Assembly (NCBI GenBank): GCA_937873515.1
Contig: CALMYB010000006.1
Span: forward strand, 186,001-250,000
Length of the DNA: 64,000 nt
Reading direction: 5' to 3'
Source: an uncultured Acidobacteriota bacterium
Lineage (GTDB): Bacteria; Acidobacteriota; Blastocatellia; Pyrinomonadales; Pyrinomonadaceae
The notes beneath the pieces are model-generated. The model saw nothing but the letters and a program-made list of their open reading frames with translations, searched no databases and was not told where the DNA came from. The stretch's first letter is position 1. Each line of letters opens with the position of its first letter. Positions 63,130-64,000 of this stretch are shown piece by piece. A program made the translations under genes and the position numbers.

Positions 63130-63336
63130 ATGCCAAAGACCATCATTGAGCCCTTTAAGATCAAGTCCGTCGACCGATCTTTATGCCCACGGAAGACGAG
63201 CGCCTGACCTACATTAAGGAGGCGCATTATAATCCGTTCCTTCTGCACTCGCGTCAGGTGATAATCGACCTACTGACCGACAGCGGAACGTCAGCGATGA
63301 GCAGCGAACAGCGGGCCGGCATAATGCGCGAATCGC
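63130..63336 (+). pseudogene. Frameshifted N-terminal remnant of a second beta-eliminating lyase
   Basis: Reading on the plus strand, [10 protein letters not shown] in one frame continues in another frame as [19 protein letters not shown] and [21 protein letters not shown]. Adding one base between positions 63158 and 63166 joins them into a normal tryptophanase/tyrosine phenol-lyase N-terminus (about 65 residues). Similarity stops near 63336; the remaining about 390 residues are missing. It is divergent from the intact tnaA gene and appears to be a degraded paralogue. Confidence 0.8.
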
Positions 63337-63351
63337 CAATTGAACGAGCCG

Positions 63352-64000
63352 TTAGCCATCGGCTGCCGAACCTGCCCGAAGGCCGTAGACTATCTCAAGG
63401 TGTTCGTGCTCGACACTTTCTTCTAGATACGGATCGCGGCCCGGTACCAATTTCTCGGCCGCTAAGCTCCTGAAGAAGGCCAGTAGGAACAGGGCGGTAA
63501 AGCCCAACAAGAGAGCTGCGTCAACGTATCCGATCATGGGACTGCCGAAGGAGGCCGGAAAGACCATCACATAAAGATCGAGCCAATGTCCTAGCAGCGC
63601 GATCGTGCATGCGGCGACCATCCATTTCGCATTCATTTTGACCTGTCGGGGAAGAAGCATCACGAACGGGATTACCCAATTCAAGAACAGGTTGACGATA
63701 AAGACCGTGAACCAACCGGTGGTTCCGGTCCGGCGATAGTAGTAAACAGTTTCCTCGGGAAGATTCGCGTAATAGATGAGAAGGTATTGCGAGATCCACA
63801 TATATGCCCAGAGGGTCGCGAACCCCATCACGATCTGTCCGAGAGCATGCATATGCTTGTCACCAACGGCAGAAAGGTGCCCGCGTTTCTTCAGAAAGAT
63901 AACGAGGATCGTGATCGCCGCGGCACTACTTGTAAGAGTGCCCGAGATCATATAGAACCCGAAGATCGTGCTGTAGAACATCGGTTCGAGCGACATCACC
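63352..64000 (-). CDS. actF: Alternative complex III membrane subunit (ActF-like), 5' end outside window
   Basis: At least 215 residues of the C-terminal part are present. About six membrane helices are visible, including [54 protein letters not shown] and [12 protein letters not shown], followed by the closing [18 protein letters not shown] segment. These are features of ActF, an NrfD-like relative in the quinol:electron-acceptor oxidoreductase ACIII. The gene runs off the right edge on the minus strand, so other act genes would be expected beyond 64 kb, upstream of this one. Confidence 0.88.
   Translation of the reverse strand, partial: VMSLEPMFYSTIFGFYMISGTLTSSAAAITILVIFLKKRGHLSAVGDKHMHALGQIVMGFATLWAYMWISQYLLIYYANLPEETVYYYRRTGTTGWFTVFIVNLFLNWVIPFVMLLPRQVKMNAKWMVAACTIALLGHWLDLYVMVFPASFGSPMIGYVDAALLLGFTALFLLAFFRSLAAEKLVPGRDPYLEESVEHEHLEIVYGLRAGSAADG

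Overview
The window reads as a chromosomal segment of a Gram-negative, medium-GC bacterium. It is most likely an acidobacterium of the Blastocatellia/Pyrinomonadaceae type. That placement is an inference from three features: a 1,021-residue Oar-like TonB-dependent receptor with an N-terminal carboxypeptidase-regulatory domain, an alternative complex III membrane subunit at the right edge, and many secreted proteins ending their signal peptides in AQ or lipoboxes. Coding density is high. One RNA gene was recognised (rnpB, class A RNase P RNA); no tRNA, rRNA or CRISPR array was seen.

0-18.5 kb is mostly housekeeping: a metallophosphoesterase, a lipoprotein, an ENPP-type phosphodiesterase, asnS, the murU/amgK peptidoglycan-recycling pair, a UMF1 transporter, an AIM24-like protein, an enzyme-I-like PEP phosphotransferase, an SLBB export-like protein, rnpB, a TPR protein, prepilin peptidase and a GltD-like iron-sulfur flavoprotein. 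A small insert-like segment (about 4.0-5.1 kb) carries a zeta-toxin-like kinase module. It is bounded by a 49-bp direct duplication of the 3' part of asnS.

18.5-25.5 kb is an accessory zone. It holds an ArsR repressor, SRPBCC/AHSA1 proteins, RibD-type reductases, DUF1801, a SnoaL-like protein and an alpha/beta hydrolase, mixed with an unusual density of palindromic repeats and a Y1 (IS200/RAYT-like) transposase flanked by inverted hairpins. The ArsR gene and a distant reductase gene share a nearly identical 30-bp promoter/operator.

26-36 kb looks like a nitrogen-oxide/redox regulon. A Crp/Fnr regulator precedes an operon with a NarI-like cytochrome b, a NasA/NarB-type molybdopterin oxidoreductase, a four-cluster ferredoxin, a Rieske protein, two small proteins and a TDT/SLAC1-type channel. 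A convergent RIC (YtfE/ScdA) Fe-S repair gene follows. Palindromes of the form TATGAY-N4-RTCATA lie before the regulator, before the operon and between ric and korA. The korA and korB genes (2-oxoacid:ferredoxin oxidoreductase) are separated by a radical SAM gene, a lipoprotein gene and a hydrolase gene.

41-61.6 kb is a carbohydrate/sugar-acid utilisation locus: KDPG aldolase, KDG kinase, ROK regulator, SSS symporter, SDR, a signal-less sugar-binding protein, the TonB receptor, a GH38-like glycosidase, a Tat-exported (alpha/alpha)6 glycosidase, an esterase, a glucarate-dehydratase-like enolase-superfamily enzyme, a secreted beta-propeller-like protein, an FAH hydrolase and a second SDR. Together they suggest uptake of an oligosaccharide, extracytoplasmic trimming, and oxidation and dehydration of the sugars to 2-keto-3-deoxy acids. 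The right end holds tryptophanase, a frameshifted remnant of a second beta-eliminating lyase, and the 3' part of an ACIII subunit gene.
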